From NCBI GenBank assembly GCA_903868295.1, contig CAIPUQ010000615.1, positions 1-8,520 of the forward strand: a stretch of DNA of 8,520 nt. The letters are read 5' to 3'. Made by a program: the position numbers and the translations under genes. This DNA comes from an uncultured Roseiflexaceae bacterium (GTDB taxonomy: Bacteria > Chloroflexota > Chloroflexia > Chloroflexales > Roseiflexaceae). This document shows, piece after piece, positions 6,273 through 8,520 of this stretch (position 1 is the first letter of the stretch; every line of letters starts with the position of its first letter). The notes below the pieces were generated by a model. That model did not search any database and was not told where the DNA came from. It saw only the letters and a list, made by a program, of their open reading frames with translations.

Positions 6273-7430
6273 GTGCGAGTAGGTATTTTGACCGGTGGCG
6301 GCGACGTCCCAGGGTTGAACCCAGCAATCAAAGCCGTCGTCAATCGTTGCGCAGATGCCGGCGTTGAAGTCATTGGCATCAAGCGCGGTTGGGGCGGGTT
6401 GCTCAACTATAATTTGGAAAACCCCGAAGGCAACGAAGAATGGGCTGCCCCGCTGACCCCATTGCATGTCCGCACGATTGACCGCTACGGCGGGACGACG
6501 TTGCACTCTTCACGCACCAATCCACAACGCGTCTCCGAAAAGATGATGCCGGATTTCCTCAAAGGGCGCTTCACGCATAGTGGTCCCAAAAACACTGCTG
6601 ACGCAACAGCACACATCCTCAAGGTGCTCGAACACTTGGGCATCGACACGCTGATTCCTATTGGCGGCGACGACACCCTTTCGTATGCCGTACGCATGCA
6701 TCAAGAAGGGGTACGCGTCATTGCCATCCCCAAGACCATGGATAACGACGTCTTTGGGACGGACTATTGCTTGGGATTCTCGACCGCAATTACCCGTTCG
6801 GTCGAGTTCATCAACGCACTACGCACCCCGACCGGTTCGCACGAGCGCATCGCAGTGGTGGAGCTGTTTGGTCGCAATTGTGGCGAGACCGCTCTGGTTT
6901 CCGGCTTTTTGGCTGATGCAGACCGGAGTATCATCGCCGAAGTCCCCTTCGACATCGAACGATTGGCCCACCAGCTAGTCGCCGACAAGAAGCGTAACCC
7001 ATCGAACTACGCCATCATGGTCATGTCCGAAGGTGCGCACATGATCGATGGTCAGGCGATGGAATACGGCGAAGAAGACGCCTACGGCCACAAGAAGCTC
7101 GGCGGCATTGGTCAGATTACCGGCGATGCAATCAAAAAAATCACCGGCGTCGATATCGTCAACCAAACGGTCGGCTACCTGATGCGTTCGGGTGCACCTG
7201 ATGCAATCGATCGCATGGCAGGTTTCTCATACGGGAACATGGCCGTCGATCAGCTCCTCAAGGGGCACAGCGGGTTGATGGTCGCCATCCAAAATGGCGT
7301 CTACACCACCGTTCCTGCTGACACCCCATTGCAGGGCGTCAAGCGGGTCGACACCGAACAGTTCTACGATTCGGAAAACTACAAAGCCCGAGTCAAAGAC
7401 TTTCTCGGCAAACCGTTGTTCTGGTACTAG
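6273..7430 (+). CDS. pfp: Pyrophosphate-type 6-phosphofructokinase (group III)
   Basis: Phosphorylates fructose 6-phosphate to fructose 1,6-bisphosphate in the cytoplasm. The 385 residues contain the phosphofructokinase blocks GILTGGGDVPGLN (4-16), HSSRTNP (78-84), IGGDDTLSYA (130-139), PKTMDND (153-159) with catalytic D157, LFGRNCGETAL (198-208), SEGAH (252-256) and YLMRSGAPDAIDR (302-314). Two positions decide the phosphoryl donor in this family: ATP enzymes have GGDG and PGTIDND, PPi enzymes have Asp (GGDD) and Lys (PKT). Here they are D134 and K154, both of the PPi type. Such enzymes work reversibly near equilibrium, so one protein can serve glycolysis and gluconeogenesis. The length and the overall pattern fit group III (Amycolatopsis-type). 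The gene starts with GTG, has its own terminator on both sides and is probably transcribed alone. Family certain; PPi use is predicted from motifs, and some group III members have altered donor use. Confidence 0.93.
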   Translation: MRVGILTGGGDVPGLNPAIKAVVNRCADAGVEVIGIKRGWGGLLNYNLENPEGNEEWAAPLTPLHVRTIDRYGGTTLHSSRTNPQRVSEKMMPDFLKGRFTHSGPKNTADATAHILKVLEHLGIDTLIPIGGDDTLSYAVRMHQEGVRVIAIPKTMDNDVFGTDYCLGFSTAITRSVEFINALRTPTGSHERIAVVELFGRNCGETALVSGFLADADRSIIAEVPFDIERLAHQLVADKKRNPSNYAIMVMSEGAHMIDGQAMEYGEEDAYGHKKLGGIGQITGDAIKKITGVDIVNQTVGYLMRSGAPDAIDRMAGFSYGNMAVDQLLKGHSGLMVAIQNGVYTTVPADTPLQGVKRVDTEQFYDSENYKARVKDFLGKPLFWY

Positions 7431-7449
7431 TCCGCAACGCACAGTTCGC

Positions 7450-7486
7450 AAAAAAGGGTGTGAGGCACTTGCCTCGCACCCTTTTT
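7450..7486. terminator. Bidirectional intrinsic terminator between convergent genes
   Basis: GGGTGTGAGGC (7456-7466) pairs with GCCTCGCACCC (7471-7481) through 11 positions with one T-G wobble, around the loop ACTT. A run of six A precedes it (7450-7455) and five T follow (7482-7486), so it can terminate the phosphofructokinase transcript rightward and the MFS transcript leftward. Confidence 0.93.
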
Positions 7487-7588
7487 CTGTTGACTTCGCA
7501 GGCTTTTGGCACCTCTCATACGTGCGTACTTTAAAATTCCCTGTTACCGGGTGCACGGTGGGACTACACGAGTATTCACAACCAATCA
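7487..7588. other. Intergenic spacer without a recognised gene
   Basis: This is the space between the bidirectional terminator and the 3' end of the converging MFS gene. It contains an AT-rich stretch (TTTAAAATT near 7530) and short inverted pairs, such as TACG/CGTA and ACCG/CGGT, but no credible reading frame, RNA gene or further terminator. Confidence 0.5.
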
Positions 7589-8520
7589 TCAGCCAGCCGT
7601 GGTGTGGTTGACTTCGCTTTCGGTCCGAATTGGCGTAGAGACGAGCGCCAACACAGAAACAATAAGCATTGTTATCGCCAGCACGTAGTATGTCGGCGAA
7701 AGACCGATTTTTTCTACCCCAAACCCGACCAAGAGCATTCCAATCGGTGGTGCGGCATAGAATACTGATGTCTGGGCACTAAACACCATGGGGTGCTCAT
7801 GCGGTGGAAAACGCAATTGTATCTTCGAAATCAAATAGGGAGTGAATGGCCCCCACGAAAACCCAAGAATCAACGCAAACAACAGCATCAGACCAATCGG
7901 CGGCAGAAACGCCATCCCGAGGGTTCCCAAGGATGCGCCAATAAATGTGATGCGAATGAGGGTTTTGCTACCCATTTTCGCCAGGAGCCAGCCATAGGCA
8001 AATGAGCTTATGGTTGAACCAGCCGCCAAAACTGAAATAACAATCCCCAAATCCAGCGGCTGATTAATCGACTCATAATAGGTGGGCAAGATAATCGATT
8101 CGGTGGGCAAATAAATCGCCGCAAGCACCAAAACTGCCAGGAGCAGCGTGCGTAGAAAGGAATCACTCCACAGCCTGCGAAACCCAAGGGTAAAGTCTGA
8201 GAAGTTACTCGCTTTCTCCGCAGGCTCGGCGAAAGAAGTGCGCAGATCAGATTCGCGCAAGAATGCGGCAGAGAGCGCAGCAATCAGGAAGAACACACTG
8301 ACAATCCAGAACGAGTTCGCGGCGCCAACCAGCGCAATAAAAAATGCACCAACGGCAGGGCCGACAACCCAGCTGGTTCCCTGCATACCCTCATGAATGC
8401 CATTGAGGCGATGGATGTCGACATTCGTACGCTCGGCGAGTGGTTGGAGCATCGTTCGTCGAGCGGTGTAGCCCAATGGGTCAAAAATAGCTCCGAGCAA
8501 CGCAAACACCAAAACTGCAA
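7589..8520 (-). CDS. MFS transporter, C-terminal part (runs off right edge)
   Basis: The visible 309 residues are strongly hydrophobic, with about nine membrane segments. They correspond to the last three quarters of a major facilitator protein of about 400 residues; roughly the first three segments lie beyond the window. The frame is open to base 8520, and the TTG at 8512 is an internal leucine in a membrane segment (AVLVFALLGAIFDP), not a start. The block GYTARRTMLQPLAERTNV, then LNGIHEGMQGTSWVVGPAVGAFF, resembles the drug or siderophore exporter branch typified by EntS (MFS_3), in which a DP.G.ARR-like loop and a GP.(V/L)G helix are typical. A hydrophilic central loop (about ESDLRTSFAEPAEKASNFSDF) separates the two halves. 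Substrate and direction are unknown. It converges on the phosphofructokinase gene, and its transcript can end at 7450-7486. MFS assignment firm, branch tentative. Confidence 0.9.
   Translation of the reverse strand, partial: AVLVFALLGAIFDPLGYTARRTMLQPLAERTNVDIHRLNGIHEGMQGTSWVVGPAVGAFFIALVGAANSFWIVSVFFLIAALSAAFLRESDLRTSFAEPAEKASNFSDFTLGFRRLWSDSFLRTLLLAVLVLAAIYLPTESIILPTYYESINQPLDLGIVISVLAAGSTISSFAYGWLLAKMGSKTLIRITFIGASLGTLGMAFLPPIGLMLLFALILGFSWGPFTPYLISKIQLRFPPHEHPMVFSAQTSVFYAAPPIGMLLVGFGVEKIGLSPTYYVLAITMLIVSVLALVSTPIRTESEVNHTTAG

Noticed and set aside
7489..7617. Eleven-base direct repeat GTTGACTTCGC at 7489-7499 and 7607-7617, as a possible target-site duplication or attachment site.
   Set aside because: The second copy is inside the MFS coding sequence, nothing mobile lies between the copies, and a repeat this short can arise by chance.
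8284..8520. An alternative minus-strand frame at the right edge.
   Set aside because: It overlaps the MFS permease, whose own frame is open to the edge and gives clear membrane segments and family motifs.

Overview
The window looks like ordinary bacterial chromosome: moderately GC-rich by eye, densely packed, with ATG and GTG starts, clear Shine-Dalgarno sites and intrinsic terminators. No RNA gene, insertion sequence, phage gene or CRISPR array is visible. The gene mix (a pyrophosphate-type group III phosphofructokinase, an aspartase-like lyase, a UMF1-family permease, SfsA, a molybdenum hydroxylase and short-chain acyl-CoA enzymes) suits a free-living heterotroph. A Chloroflexota-like bacterium is one possibility, but that is a weak inference and no taxonomic marker is present.

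Left half, minus strand (1-4585): five genes read leftward in a tight series. They are a 3-hydroxyacyl-CoA dehydrogenase (hbd-like), an enoyl-CoA hydratase of the crotonase family, an SfsA homologue, a 12-TM UMF1/Atg22-like MFS permease, and the 5' part of a xanthine dehydrogenase-family molybdopterin subunit that leaves the window at base 1. Gaps are 47, -16, 22 and 15 bp, so this is probably one operon. The first two enzymes catalyse consecutive steps of beta-oxidation (or the reverse reactions of butyryl-CoA synthesis). The permease and the Mo hydroxylase suggest uptake and oxidation of an organic substrate that is finally handled as a CoA ester. SfsA may be a passenger.

Centre (4586-4697): a 112-bp divergent control region holds a weak sigma70-like promoter candidate facing right and a 16-bp inverted repeat over its -35 box.

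Right half, plus strand (4698-7430): an aspartase/fumarase-superfamily lyase, most like aspartate ammonia-lyase, is followed by a terminator-like hairpin. Next comes a phosphofructokinase with both sequence marks of pyrophosphate dependence (GGDD and PKTMDND). A strong bidirectional terminator at 7450-7486 separates it from a converging MFS permease (7589-8520, minus) whose N-terminus lies beyond the right edge.

Together the genes describe central carbon metabolism: fumarate/aspartate interconversion, PPi-linked glycolysis or gluconeogenesis, and short-chain acyl-CoA turnover, next to two permeases. I do not see a wholly new system. The best leads are the PPi-type phosphofructokinase, the unusual five-gene operon, and the repeat-containing terminator between the lyase and the kinase.
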